Shown here: piece by piece, positions 34,943 through 44,318 of the stretch
Position numbering within the stretch: the first letter of the stretch is position 1
How the letters are laid out: every line of letters starts with the position of its first letter
From: Microthrixaceae bacterium
GTDB taxonomy: Bacteria; Actinomycetota; Acidimicrobiia; Acidimicrobiales; Microtrichaceae
DNA length: 64,000 bases
Assembly: GCA_023958095.1 (NCBI GenBank)
Contig: JAMLGJ010000009.1
Span: forward strand, 44,511 to 108,510
Direction: 5' to 3'
Position numbers and translations under genes: made by a program
Notes under the pieces: generated by a model
Databases searched by the model: none
What the model saw: the letters and a program-made list of their open reading frames with translations, nothing else
What the model was told of the DNA's origin: nothing

Positions 34943-35869
34943 TCACAGCCCGTCCTTTATCTGCAGGATCGCAGGCCCTAGAACCACCGCGAACAGCGCG
35001 GGAAAGATGCAGAAGACCATCGGGATCATCATCTTCACCGGAGCCTTCTGCGCCTGCTCCTCGGCCAGCTGGCGGCGCTTGATGCGCATCTCCTCGCTCT
35101 GGCTGCGCAGGACGCGTCCGATCGACACGCCGAAGGTGTCCGCCTGGATGATCGCCATCACGAAGCTGCGCAGTTCGGGCACGTTGCAGCGGTCGTCCAT
35201 CGCCCTCATCGCATCCGATCGGTTGGCACCCGCACGGGTCTCACCGAGCATCCGGGAGAACTCCTCGGAGAGCGCGCCCGGAACCGAGTGGATGACCCGG
35301 TCGAGGGCCTGTTCGAAGCCGAGCCCCGCCTCCACGGAGATGACCAACAGGTCGAGCACGTCGGGCAGGGTGATCTGGATCTCGTGCTGGCGGGACTCGA
35401 CCTTCTTGTTGAGCACGCTGTCGGGGCCCATGACGAGGCCGCCCACGATGGCCGCGCCGACGATGAGCTTCGGCATGCCGCTGAGGGGCAGCAGGCCGAG
35501 GATGAAGATCGCCACGAACGCGAGCACCGCCAGCGCGATCGTCACGACACGTACCGCGAGGAACCGGTCGACCGTCGTCGGGTCGGTCTCGCCGGCCCAC
35601 ACGAAGCGCTGACGGACCTTCTCGACGTAGCCGACGGGCGTGAAGCGACGCCCGATCCCGGTGAGTCCGGCCAGGAAGGGCTGGAGCGCCCGTTGCCTGA
35701 GGGGGTCCAACAGCTCCTGGTCCCGGGTGCTCTCCACCTCGTAGCCGTCGAGCTGGCGCAGCGTCTCGCGGATCATCTGGCGTTCCTCGATCTGGGAGAG
35801 GACCGCGAACACGGCCGCCGCCACGCCACCGGCGACCATGAGTGCTACGAGGATCATCGTTGGTGCCAT
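34943..35869 (-). CDS. tadC: Tad/Flp pilus inner-membrane protein TadC
   Basis: 308-aa type II secretion F-domain protein. Transmembrane helices at the N-terminus (MILVALMVAGGVAAAVFAVL) and near residues 100-145, a cytoplasmic F domain (ITLPDVLDLLVISVEAGLGF, RVIHSVPGALSEEF) and a C-terminal helix. TadB and TadC form the platform of the Tad secretion/pilus machine. It follows tadB with a gap of only two bases. Confidence 0.9.
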   Translation of the reverse strand: MAPTMILVALMVAGGVAAAVFAVLSQIEERQMIRETLRQLDGYEVESTRDQELLDPLRQRALQPFLAGLTGIGRRFTPVGYVEKVRQRFVWAGETDPTTVDRFLAVRVVTIALAVLAFVAIFILGLLPLSGMPKLIVGAAIVGGLVMGPDSVLNKKVESRQHEIQITLPDVLDLLVISVEAGLGFEQALDRVIHSVPGALSEEFSRMLGETRAGANRSDAMRAMDDRCNVPELRSFVMAIIQADTFGVSIGRVLRSQSEEMRIKRRQLAEEQAQKAPVKMMIPMVFCIFPALFAVVLGPAILQIKDGL

Positions 35870-35871
35870 GG

Positions 35872-37830
35872 TCAGACCTCGATCGTGATGATCTTCTTCA
35901 TCCAGACGAACCCGACGACCATCGCGACCAGTGCGGCACCGATCATGAAGTAGCCGAGTCCAGGAGTGAACAGGCTCGATATGTAGTCCCTGTTCATCAC
36001 GTACATGACGACTCCCAGCCCCGGGGGCAACAGACCGAGGATGAACGCCGACACGCGCCCCTCCGCGGTGAGGCTGTTGACGTCCCGGCGGAGCCGTTCG
36101 CGCTGGGTCATCGTGTCGGCCACGGTGAGCAGCAGCTCTGCGAGGTTGCCGCCGACCTCACGCTGGATCTTGATCGCCATCACCGTCCACGCGAAGTCGT
36201 CGGAGCCCATCCGCTCCGCGGTCGCGTCGAGGGCGTCCTCGAGCGAGCGGCCCAACCGGTGCTCGGTGACCACGCGACGCAGTTCCTTGCCCATCGGCTC
36301 CTCGACCTCCTTCGAGACCGCCTCGAAGGCCTGGGTGATCGAGTAGCCCGCCTTCAGCGTGCCCGCCAGGAGAGCCAGCATGTCGGGCAGCTGTGCCACG
36401 AACTTCTTCTGTCGGGCCCGGACCTTCATGTCCAGCAGGGCCTTGGGAACCATGAGCGAGAAGCCCAGTCCCATGACCGCCACGAGCAGGCTCCCGCTCA
36501 GCACGAACGCGGCCACCCCGACCAGCACCGAGATGCTCGCCACGAAGAACATCGCCTCCGCCGCACGCAACGGCAGGCTCGCACGTTCGAGGGACACCTC
36601 GATCGTCTCGAGGAAGCCGCGCTTCTCGGCCATCTCGCCGGTGAAGTCCACCGCTCGCTGCAGGATCGGCACCGACATCACGCCGTGTGCGTCGTCCTCA
36701 TCGGACTCCGCGGTGCCACCGTCCTCGTAGACCTGCAGTCGCGCATCGAGGCTGTCGGCGTCGGGAACCACCATGTTCAGCAGCGACCACACGAAGCCCA
36801 CCCCGGCAGCGGCCACGAGAAGTATGGCGAGCCAACCGACGAGGGGGTTCGAGGTCACCGATGACAGCAGGCCCCGGGAGTTCTCGGGTGCGGCCAGGTC
36901 GAACTCCCCGATGTTGATCGCTGCGCGTTCGACGCCGAGCACCGTGGGAGCATCGGCGCCCGAGGCGCGCACACCGAGCGCCACCACGGCCTCGTCGCCC
37001 GGTGGGGCAGCCGTCTCGAGGCGGTACTGCGACTGGATCCGCTCCAGTTCCGCCTCCGTAGCGGCGGCGTACTCGTCGTCGCTGGAGAGGCGCTGCAGGG
37101 AGCCGCCGCTCACCTGCACGGTCTCGGCCAGGCGCATCACCGGAGCGCCCGGGGGCACCGCCAGCACGTCCAGGCGGGCACCCGCGAGTCGTAGCTGCGT
37201 CTCGGCGGCCCCCGCCGAACCATCGGAGAGTGAGTCCGGTGCCGCCAGGTAGGCGACGACCCGCTTGAGGGGGGCATCGCTCGAGGCGAGCAGGTCCGCG
37301 GCGGTGGCGATCGCATCCCATGTGGCCGCATCGCCATCCGCGGTGATCCCCTCGAGGGTTCTCTCCAGCGCCGCGGGATCGGAGGTGAAGGAGCGTTCGA
37401 GCTTCGCCCCTGCGGTCGCCGTGCTCACCACGGCCACGCGCCTTATCGGTCCGGTTCCCGGAGCCAGGCCCGCAGCCGCCGCCGTGGACAGCTGCAGGTT
37501 GCCGTTGGACAGGGCCCGGTCGTTGTCGATCACCACCACGAGGTCGGTGGCCGTGTCGGCCGCCTCGGCAGCCTGGGTCTCCTCACCGATCGACACCTCG
37601 GGTAGCCCGTCGGGGTCGATCCCGGTGATGGTCCACTCCTCGCCCCGGGCATCGACTGACTCCACGGATGCCCGAACCGTGCTGTTCGCGGGCTCCTCCT
37701 GGGCGGCCACGAAGGGTGCCAACAGGGCCGAGAGCACCAGGCACCCGAGCGCCGCCGCGAAGGCCCGCCACGGGCGACCGTGGCGACGCTGTGCCCAGCC
37801 CTCGCGCCCGACCGCCGGGGAGCCGCTCAT
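35872..37830 (-). CDS. tadB: TadB fused to an N-terminal vWA-like domain
   Basis: 652 aa, about twice a normal TadB. Order: a signal-like hydrophobic segment ending FVAAQEE (residues 22-46), an extracytoplasmic von Willebrand A-like domain (about 95-270, beginning TDLVVVIDNDRALSNG), a transmembrane helix near residue 350, then the TadB F domain with helices and LPDMLALLAGTLKAGYSITQ. The vWA metal site is degenerate: DND where DxSxS is expected. The ATG overlaps the tadA stop (ATGA). The fusion would place an adhesive or scaffold domain on the outer face of the assembly platform. Confidence 0.85.
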   Translation of the reverse strand: MSGSPAVGREGWAQRRHGRPWRAFAAALGCLVLSALLAPFVAAQEEPANSTVRASVESVDARGEEWTITGIDPDGLPEVSIGEETQAAEAADTATDLVVVIDNDRALSNGNLQLSTAAAAGLAPGTGPIRRVAVVSTATAGAKLERSFTSDPAALERTLEGITADGDAATWDAIATAADLLASSDAPLKRVVAYLAAPDSLSDGSAGAAETQLRLAGARLDVLAVPPGAPVMRLAETVQVSGGSLQRLSSDDEYAAATEAELERIQSQYRLETAAPPGDEAVVALGVRASGADAPTVLGVERAAINIGEFDLAAPENSRGLLSSVTSNPLVGWLAILLVAAAGVGFVWSLLNMVVPDADSLDARLQVYEDGGTAESDEDDAHGVMSVPILQRAVDFTGEMAEKRGFLETIEVSLERASLPLRAAEAMFFVASISVLVGVAAFVLSGSLLVAVMGLGFSLMVPKALLDMKVRARQKKFVAQLPDMLALLAGTLKAGYSITQAFEAVSKEVEEPMGKELRRVVTEHRLGRSLEDALDATAERMGSDDFAWTVMAIKIQREVGGNLAELLLTVADTMTQRERLRRDVNSLTAEGRVSAFILGLLPPGLGVVMYVMNRDYISSLFTPGLGYFMIGAALVAMVVGFVWMKKIITIEV

Positions 37831-39605
37831 GGCGTGGTTCCCGGCGAGAACATCTCGGGTCCCAACTTGATGCCGAGGTCCGAGAGCTTGCTGGCGAACT
37901 TCGGCCTCACCCCGGTGGCCTGGAGCTGTCCCCTGAAGCGGCCGGTCTCGTCCACACCTGCGGAGAAGTCGAACAGGAACACGTCCTGGAGGGTGATCAC
38001 GTCTCCCTCCATTCCCTGCACCTCGGTGACGTGGGTGACCCTGCGGCTTCCGTCGCGCAACCTCGACAGCTGGACGATCACGTCGATGGCCGAGGACATC
38101 TGTTCCCTGATGGCCCGCACGGGCAGGTCGAAGCCGGCCATCAGCACGAGGGTCTCGAGGCGGGCGAGGGTGTCGCGGGGGCTGTTCGCGTGGACGGTGG
38201 TCAACGAGCCGTCGTGACCGGTGTTCATGGCCTGGAGCATGTCGAGTGCCTCGCCCGAACGGCACTCGCCGACCACGATCCGGTCGGGACGCATGCGCAG
38301 GGTGTTCTTCACCAGGTCGCGGATCGACACCTCACCGCGACCCTCCACGTTGGGGGGCCTGGACTCGAGGCTCAGCACGTGATCCTGGTGGAGCTGCAGC
38401 TCCTTCGCGTCCTCCACCGTGACGATCCGTTCGTCGCTCGGGATGAATCCCGACAGCACGTTCAGCATCGTGGTCTTGCCGGTGCCGGTACCCCCGGCGA
38501 CGATCACGTTCAGCTTCCCGACGATGCAGGCCTGCAGGAAGCGGGCGGCATGGGCGTTGATCGAGCCGAAGCGGATCAGGTCGTCGATGCGCAGCGGGTC
38601 GGCCGCGAACTTGCGGATCGTGAGGAAGGGCCCGCCGATGGCCAGGGGTGCGATCACCGCGTTGACACGTGAGCCGTCGGGCAGGCGTGCATCCACCATC
38701 GGGGTGGACTCGTCCACCCTGCGGCCGATGGCCGAGACGATCTTGTCGATGACCCGGCGCACGTGGTCGTAGTCGATGAAGCGGATGGACTCGTCGAGAG
38801 TGAGCTTGCCGTTGCGCTCCACGAAGGTCATGTCGGGACCATTCACCATGATCTCGGTGACCGCGTCGTCCTTGAGGAGCCGGTCGATCGGCCCGTAGCC
38901 GAGGATGTCGTCGGCCACGTCCTGGATGAGCGACGCCTTGTCCGCCGCCGACAGCGGCACCCTCTCGGCCGCGATCGCGGCGTGGAGCTGGTCGTTGACC
39001 TTGCGCCGGAGGTCCTCCTCGGAGAGCCTGCTGTCGAACAGGATCGGTCCGAGCTCCTCGATGAGCTGCTCGTGGATGCGGTGGCGCAGCTCGGCGGTGG
39101 CACCGTCGCCCCGGCCGCCCCGGGAGCGGGCCGCACCCTTGGTCGGGGGCACGCGCTCACCGCCTCCGTCACCCGCATCCTGGCCGGGCTGGGGAGCATC
39201 GACTGCGTTCGCACCCACAGCCGGCTCGGCCGGAACGGCCGGCGGCTCGAAAGCCGTCGGCGCCGCGAATGCCGCCGGTGCCGCTGCTTGGTCGGTCGCT
39301 CCCTGGGAGAACGCCGCCTGGGGCGCGGCCTGAGCGCCCGGGGGCTGGGAGAAGGCATCCTGGGCAGCACCGGGCAGCGTCGCACCCGCGGCGAGAGCGC
39401 CACCCGCGATGCTCGCCGGGTCGGGCGGCGCGGCAGCTCCGGGGACCGCCGGCGGCGTGGAGTTGCCACCCCCCACCGGGGGCGGAGCGAACGCACCCAG
39501 GGTCGGTCGGGTTCCCTGCCCGGCCGGCTGTGCGTGCCCCGGAGCCTCGCGGGTCTTGCCGTTCTCGTTCCCCTCGCCCTCGTCGGGCTGCCTGAAGATG
39601 GCCAC
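37827..39605 (-). CDS. cpaF: Tad secretion ATPase TadA/CpaF
   Basis: 592-aa hexameric ATPase that powers Flp pilus assembly. The first 170 residues are a disordered Ala/Pro/Gln-rich tail, longer than usual; then the CpaF N-terminal helical domain, IMVNGPD, Walker [10 protein letters not shown], the Asp box and Walker B region [19 protein letters not shown], and the His box [14 protein letters not shown] start at 39605 is chosen for its strong Shine-Dalgarno AAGGGAGG. Third gene of the cpaB, cpaE, cpaF, tadB, tadC set. Confidence 0.95.
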   Translation of the reverse strand: MAIFRQPDEGEGNENGKTREAPGHAQPAGQGTRPTLGAFAPPPVGGGNSTPPAVPGAAAPPDPASIAGGALAAGATLPGAAQDAFSQPPGAQAAPQAAFSQGATDQAAAPAAFAAPTAFEPPAVPAEPAVGANAVDAPQPGQDAGDGGGERVPPTKGAARSRGGRGDGATAELRHRIHEQLIEELGPILFDSRLSEEDLRRKVNDQLHAAIAAERVPLSAADKASLIQDVADDILGYGPIDRLLKDDAVTEIMVNGPDMTFVERNGKLTLDESIRFIDYDHVRRVIDKIVSAIGRRVDESTPMVDARLPDGSRVNAVIAPLAIGGPFLTIRKFAADPLRIDDLIRFGSINAHAARFLQACIVGKLNVIVAGGTGTGKTTMLNVLSGFIPSDERIVTVEDAKELQLHQDHVLSLESRPPNVEGRGEVSIRDLVKNTLRMRPDRIVVGECRSGEALDMLQAMNTGHDGSLTTVHANSPRDTLARLETLVLMAGFDLPVRAIREQMSSAIDVIVQLSRLRDGSRRVTHVTEVQGMEGDVITLQDVFLFDFSAGVDETGRFRGQLQATGVRPKFASKLSDLGIKLGPEMFSPGTTP

Positions 39606-39651
39606 TAGATGCCTCCCTTGGAACGGTTCCCGCAACTGATCGGCACGACCA

Positions 39652-40956
39652 TCACCGCTTCCGCTTCCCCTGGCGTGGCAGGACCATGTCCGCCATCTCC
39701 TCGATGGACTTGGCGACTGATGACTTGGGTGCGAACAGCACCACGGGCTCGCCCTTGTTCACCGACTGGGGTACCGCGATGTCACTGGGGATGAGGGCGG
39801 CGGCCTTCATCCCGAGGGTCTTCTCCACCTCGCTCACCTCGAGCTTGACCTTCGAGTTGGCCCGGTTGAGCACCAGGTGGAGCTTCTCCATGGGTGTGTC
39901 GAGCAGTCGCAGTGTCTGCAGGCCGATCTTGACGTTCTTGATGTTGGGGATGTCCATGCCCGCGACCAGGAGCACGTCGTCGGAGGCCTCCACCAGTCCG
40001 AGCACGACGTCGTTGAAGTAGGCCGGCGTGTCCACGATCACGTGGCCGCAGAAGGTGCGCAGCATGTCGACCACCGCGCGCATGTCCGATGCCGACACCT
40101 GGTCCGCGAACGCCGGCTCCAGTGGGGCCGGAAGCACCTTGAGGCCACTGGGCTCGTGGGTGACGAGGAAGTTGTCGAGCATCGCCGGGTCGAGCCGGTC
40201 GAGCGCCGAGACGGCGTCCACGATCGTGTGGTTGGGTGCGAGCTTGAGCATCACCGCGACATCGCCGAACTGCAGGTCCGCATCGACGAGGGCCACGGGC
40301 AGCTCACTGCGCTGGGCCAGCGTCGTCGCGAGCGAGGTGGCGAGCACCGACTTCCCCGATCCGCCCTTGGTCGAGAACACCGAGTAGACCTTGCCGTTGA
40401 CGGCTTCGTACTCCTCCTCGCCCGTGCCGGCAGGGGCTGCTGGAACTGTCACCGCCACTGCCTGCAGGGTGGTCGCGACACGCTGCACGGCGTGGGCCAG
40501 TGCCCCCGCCTCGCCGCCCAGCGCCAGGACGTCGCGCACCCCTGCCCTCAGTGCCTGCTGGAGCAGCGTGGTGGTCAACTCGTGCACGACCATCACGGAA
40601 GCCATGTACGGGTACTGCTGGTTGACCCGTTCGATCATCGCGAGCGTGTCGGGACCCGAACAGCTGGGTCCGAGCACCGAGACCACGGGCATCGCCCCGG
40701 TGAGCCGGGAGGTCAGCTCCTCGAGGGTGTTGAACGGGGTGACCCCGTCGCCCAGCAACGAGATGATCCGCTCGCGTGTCGGCACGTCGAACTCGACGAC
40801 CGCAACCGAGACTCCGGGTCCTGCCGGGGGCTGGCCGACCTGGCCGTGCGCAGTGGCCGGTGGCCCGGCCACCGGGGCCCCGGCACCCTGTCCGGCCGGC
40901 ACCGCGGAGGCCGCAGCGCCCGGTGGCATCTCGCCGGTTGTCACGATCTCGCTCAC
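39652..40956 (-). CDS. cpaE: Pilus-localising ATPase CpaE/TadZ
   Basis: 434 aa. An Ala/Gly/Pro-rich N-terminus, a receiver-like atypical domain (VAVVEFDVPTRERIISLLGD) without the usual phospho-acceptor context, and a MinD/ParA-type ATPase domain with deviant Walker A STKGGSGKS and VALVDADLQFGDVAVML. These proteins place the Tad apparatus at the cell pole. GTG start at 40956 overlaps the cpaB stop (GTGA). Confidence 0.9.
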   Translation of the reverse strand: MSEIVTTGEMPPGAAASAVPAGQGAGAPVAGPPATAHGQVGQPPAGPGVSVAVVEFDVPTRERIISLLGDGVTPFNTLEELTSRLTGAMPVVSVLGPSCSGPDTLAMIERVNQQYPYMASVMVVHELTTTLLQQALRAGVRDVLALGGEAGALAHAVQRVATTLQAVAVTVPAAPAGTGEEEYEAVNGKVYSVFSTKGGSGKSVLATSLATTLAQRSELPVALVDADLQFGDVAVMLKLAPNHTIVDAVSALDRLDPAMLDNFLVTHEPSGLKVLPAPLEPAFADQVSASDMRAVVDMLRTFCGHVIVDTPAYFNDVVLGLVEASDDVLLVAGMDIPNIKNVKIGLQTLRLLDTPMEKLHLVLNRANSKVKLEVSEVEKTLGMKAAALIPSDIAVPQSVNKGEPVVLFAPKSSVAKSIEEMADMVLPRQGKRKR

Positions 40957-41819
40957 TGCCCCGCGCTGTCGTCCTGGTAGATGTTCGTGCCTTCCATGCC
41001 TGGCAGGGAGGGCACGGCACCCTGGATCTCCATGGGCCGGAGCTCGTAGTCGGGGGGTACGAGCACCGCGTAGAGGTCGGCGTCGCGCACCGAGGCCAGC
41101 ACGGCCGCCTGCTCCGGGGGCATCTGCACCGTCAGGAACGTCGAGAGGTTCTGGGGAGCGGCCGACTCGCCGTCCTCGCCCTCCTCACTGGCGACGCTGG
41201 TGCCGGCATCGGTGCCGACCGCGTAGACCTTCACGGCCTGGAAGGCGTACCCCGCCGGCTTGGGGAACTGCACACCGCCGGCTCCCAGCTGCAACGTGCC
41301 GCTGTCGGAATCACCACCGCCCTCGAGGTCGCCGCTCTCGGGGTCGCCCTCTCCGCGGTCGAAGCTCACCAGCAGGTTCACGAGGTCGCCCGGCTGGATC
41401 AGACCCCCGCTGACCGATGCGCTGTCCACGTTCACGGTGATGGCCACGTTGCCCGGATCCAACCCGGCCGATCGCGAACCGGTGAGGTCCTGCAGGCCCG
41501 CGAACATCGTCGATGTGACGACCTCGCCGCCGCTGAGGTCGATCACCGCCACCTGGCCCTCCACGTCGGCGAGACGACCCACAGCGTTGGCAGGGACGTC
41601 CTTGCGGGCCCTCTCCGCGACCACCAGGCTCCCCTCCGCTATGGCGGCCGAGGCCTGTGAGCCCTCGGACACGGGCGCAGCCGCGACCACCACCGGCACG
41701 AGTTCGGAGTCCTCGTCGACCCGGTTCTCGACACCCCTCACGTAGTTGAGGGTCAGGAACGCCGCCAGTCCACCCAGGAGGAGGGCTCCGACCAGTATCA
41801 GGGTTCGACGTGAACTCAC
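40953..41819 (-). CDS. cpaB: Flp pilus assembly protein CpaB (RcpC)
   Basis: 288 aa. One N-terminal membrane anchor (LILVGALLLGGLAAFLTLNY), then an SAF-like domain (VVVAAAPVSEGSQASAAIAE and DVPANAVG) and a C-terminal RcpC-type region with an acidic, Gly/Ser-rich insertion near residue 165. GTG start at 41819 with GGAG seven bases upstream. It is the first gene of the Tad operon seen here. No pilin, TadE/F pseudopilin or prepilin peptidase gene is found before or after the set. Confidence 0.88.
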   Translation of the reverse strand: MSSRRTLILVGALLLGGLAAFLTLNYVRGVENRVDEDSELVPVVVAAAPVSEGSQASAAIAEGSLVVAERARKDVPANAVGRLADVEGQVAVIDLSGGEVVTSTMFAGLQDLTGSRSAGLDPGNVAITVNVDSASVSGGLIQPGDLVNLLVSFDRGEGDPESGDLEGGGDSDSGTLQLGAGGVQFPKPAGYAFQAVKVYAVGTDAGTSVASEEGEDGESAAPQNLSTFLTVQMPPEQAAVLASVRDADLYAVLVPPDYELRPMEIQGAVPSLPGMEGTNIYQDDSAGQ

Positions 41820-41972
41820 TTGTGTCTCCGTGCTGTGGGGATCGTCGCACGGAAGTCCGGCGCGGGCGCGGCTTCCGCTTGGGAGTACGTTCGACCAACT
41901 CCACCACCGCCTTTAAGGATCCGTCGGGGAAAGTCCCCGGAAGCCCGTCCCGGAGGCCGCGCCGACGCGCGA

Positions 41973-42004
41973 ACGGGCCCCACCCCCACAGGGGCAGGGC
42001 CCGT
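41973..42004 (-). terminator. Terminator hairpin downstream of rpsA
   Basis: acgggccc (41973-41980) and gggcccgt (41997-42004) pair exactly, with C-rich and G-rich runs inside continuing the stem. It starts 43 bases after the rpsA stop. The gap 41820-42047 otherwise holds the cpaB leader; no further gene is seen there. Confidence 0.7.
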
Positions 42005-42047
42005 CCGCCAGTCCGCTTCGTGTCGGGGCCCTCAGGGCCCCTCGTGG

Positions 42048-43424
42048 TCACTCAGTGGGTGCCTGTGACTCCTCGCCACCCTGGTCGACCACTTCGGTCG
42101 CATCTGCGGGAGCCTGCTCCGCGTCGGCCGTGGTGCCGTCCTGCTCGGCGAAGTACTCCGCCCATGCTTCCTGGCCCTCGGAGGTCGTGGACTCGTCGAT
42201 GGCACCACCGATGTAGTTGCCCTCGTCGTCGTAGGCGTGCTCGCCGAAGTGCTCCTGGTACTCGGCGGCCACGATGCCACCCTCGGCGGCCTGCTTGATC
42301 GAGAGGCTGATCCGGCGCCGGTCGAGGTCGAGGTCGATGATCTTCACCCACAGCTCCTCGCCGGGGGTGACCACCTGCTCGGGCAGGTCAACGTGGTGCG
42401 CCGACATCTCCGAGATGTGCACGAGCCCCTCGATGCCGTCACCCACCTGGATGAACGAGCCGAACGGCACGAGCTTGGTGACCCGGCCGTAGACGAGCTC
42501 ACCCACCTGGTGGTTCGAGGCGAACTCCTGCCACGGATCCTGCTGGGTCGCCTTCAGCGACAGCGAGATGCGCTCCCGGTCGTGGTCGACCTCGAGCACC
42601 TCGACGTCCACCTCGTCGCCGACCGCGACGACCGAACCGGGATGGTCGACGTGCTTCCAGGACAGCTCCGAGACGTGGATGAGTCCGTCCATGCCGCCGA
42701 GATCGACGAACGCACCGAAGTTGACCACGCTCGAGACGGTGCCCTTGCGCCGCTCGCCCGGCTTGAGGTTGGTGAGGAAGTCCTCGCGCTGTTCCTTCTG
42801 GGTCTCCTCCAGGTAGGCCCGGCGGCTCAGCACGACGTTGTTGCGGTTCTTGTCGAGCTCGATGATCTTGGCCTCGAGCTCACGGCCGATGTAGGGCTGC
42901 AGGTCGCGCACCCGGCGCAACTCCACCAGCGAGGCGGGCAGGAAGCCGCGCAGTCCGATGTCGAGGATGAGCCCGCCCTTGACGACCTCGATGACGGGGC
43001 CCGAGACGATTCCGTCCTCTTCCTTGACCTTCTCGATGGTGCCCCAGGCGCGTTCGTACTGTGCGCGCTTCTTGGACAGGACCAGCCGGCCGTCCTTGTC
43101 CTCCTTCTGCAGGACGAGCGCCTCGATCTCGTCACCGATGGAGACGACCTCGCCGGGCTCGACCTCGTTGCGGATCGACAGTTCGCGGCTGGGAATGACG
43201 CCCTCGGACTTGTATCCGATGTCCAGCAACACCTCGTCGCGGTCGACCTTCACCACCTTCCCGGTGACCATCTGGCCGTCGGCCACGTCGACCATCGAGG
43301 CCTCGTAGGCCTCGTCGAGGGACATCGATCCGAGATCGTTCTCGGTGATCTGTCGCGGGATGTAGTCGCCCATGGTTGCGACCGTCTCGGACGGCTGGGC
43401 CTCGGCTGTGGTGGTGTCGGACAC
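42048..43424 (-). CDS. rpsA: 30S ribosomal protein S1
   Basis: 458 aa with four S1 RNA-binding repeats: VTGKVVKVDRDEVLLDIGYK, a diverged second repeat, GTVSSVVNFGAFVDLGGMDG and VYGRVTKLVPFGSFIQVGDG. The C-terminus is an acidic, disordered tail. Fewer repeats than the six of E. coli S1, as is usual in Gram-positives. Start at GTG 43424 is favoured by AAGAG upstream; ATG 43373 is an alternative. It has its own promoter and terminator. Confidence 0.93.
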   Translation of the reverse strand: MSDTTTAEAQPSETVATMGDYIPRQITENDLGSMSLDEAYEASMVDVADGQMVTGKVVKVDRDEVLLDIGYKSEGVIPSRELSIRNEVEPGEVVSIGDEIEALVLQKEDKDGRLVLSKKRAQYERAWGTIEKVKEEDGIVSGPVIEVVKGGLILDIGLRGFLPASLVELRRVRDLQPYIGRELEAKIIELDKNRNNVVLSRRAYLEETQKEQREDFLTNLKPGERRKGTVSSVVNFGAFVDLGGMDGLIHVSELSWKHVDHPGSVVAVGDEVDVEVLEVDHDRERISLSLKATQQDPWQEFASNHQVGELVYGRVTKLVPFGSFIQVGDGIEGLVHISEMSAHHVDLPEQVVTPGEELWVKIIDLDLDRRRISLSIKQAAEGGIVAAEYQEHFGEHAYDDEGNYIGGAIDESTTSEGQEAWAEYFAEQDGTTADAEQAPADATEVVDQGGEESQAPTE

Positions 43425-43464
43425 GTGGTTGCTCTTGTCGGGTAGAGGGATGTGGAACCCAACG

Positions 43465-43493
43465 AGCCTACTAGCGCCCGCGCCCCCGGCCAA
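43465..43493 (-). promoter_or_regulatory. rpsA promoter
   Basis: On the minus strand, TTGGCC (43493-43488) and TAGGCT (43470-43465) are separated by exactly 17 bases. The start would lie near 43458, leaving a short leader before GTG 43424. Confidence 0.6.
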
Positions 43494-43496
43494 AGG

Positions 43497-44318
43497 TCAC
43501 CCGCCCGGGGCGGGTGGGCGCCGTGCGAGCAGCAGGAACTCGTGACTCTCGGTGGTGGGCTCGGTGCGCTCGTACGCGCCCGGGGTGACCGACCACACGT
43601 GCTCCGCCACGAGTCCCGCTCGCCCTGCGAGCATGACCAGCTCACGGGGCGTGTAGCAGGTCGTCCACAGCTCGGCGGGAATCGAGGCGCCCTCCTCGTC
43701 GGCCACCTCGGTCGTCTCGTGGTTCACAGCTCCTGCGGCGTCGAAGTGGTCCTGTTGCTCCAGCCAGCGCACCTGGAAGTACGAGGAGAACGCGGACACC
43801 GCGCACCGAGCACCGGGAGCAAGAGCCGATCGCATCCCCTCGAGCACCGACTGGTCGGCCACGAGGTTCTGCGGATCGTCCGACGACGGTGGGCCGCCGA
43901 GGCCGAAGGCGCCCTGGCACAACGAAACCGCGGCGTCCAGCCCCCGGCCGTCGAAGCGGTCGTCACCGGCCATCGAGCGGGCGTCACCGCGATGGAACTC
44001 GACCAGGTCCGACAGGCCCTCGCGATCAGCGGTCTCGAGGGCGACCTCGATGAAACGGGAACTAATGTCGACACCGACCACCCGGATCCCGGCACGGGCG
44101 AGCCCGAGTGCGTGGCGTCCGGGACCGCACCCGACGTCGAGAACGGTCATTCCCGGTTCCAGGGCCAGCACGTCGATGAGGAACGAGACCTCCTGGGCGG
44201 TGCCCCGTGTGAAGGAGTAGCGCAGGTACGCCGGGCCCATGTGCTCGGCGAGCTCCTCGAACCAGTGCGTCCCGGCTCCCGGGTACCGGCCGGCCGGTGC
44301 GGCATCGTCGCTGGGCAT
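43497..44318 (-). CDS. Class I SAM-dependent methyltransferase
   Basis: 273-aa soluble methyltransferase. SAM-binding motif I is VLDVGCGPGRHALGLARAG, followed by VVGVDIS and VEFHRGDARSM. The N-terminus HWFEELAEHMGPAYLRYSFT is reminiscent of small-molecule or lipid methyltransferases. The ATG overlaps the polA stop by one base (TGATG). Substrate unknown. Confidence 0.8.
   Translation of the reverse strand: MPSDDAAPAGRYPGAGTHWFEELAEHMGPAYLRYSFTRGTAQEVSFLIDVLALEPGMTVLDVGCGPGRHALGLARAGIRVVGVDISSRFIEVALETADREGLSDLVEFHRGDARSMAGDDRFDGRGLDAAVSLCQGAFGLGGPPSSDDPQNLVADQSVLEGMRSALAPGARCAVSAFSSYFQVRWLEQQDHFDAAGAVNHETTEVADEEGASIPAELWTTCYTPRELVMLAGRAGLVAEHVWSVTPGAYERTEPTTESHEFLLLARRPPAPGG

Noticed and set aside
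41820..41950. Possible cyclic di-GMP or other riboswitch in the cpaB leader
   Set aside because: Small stem-loops are present, but I could not match any conserved riboswitch core.
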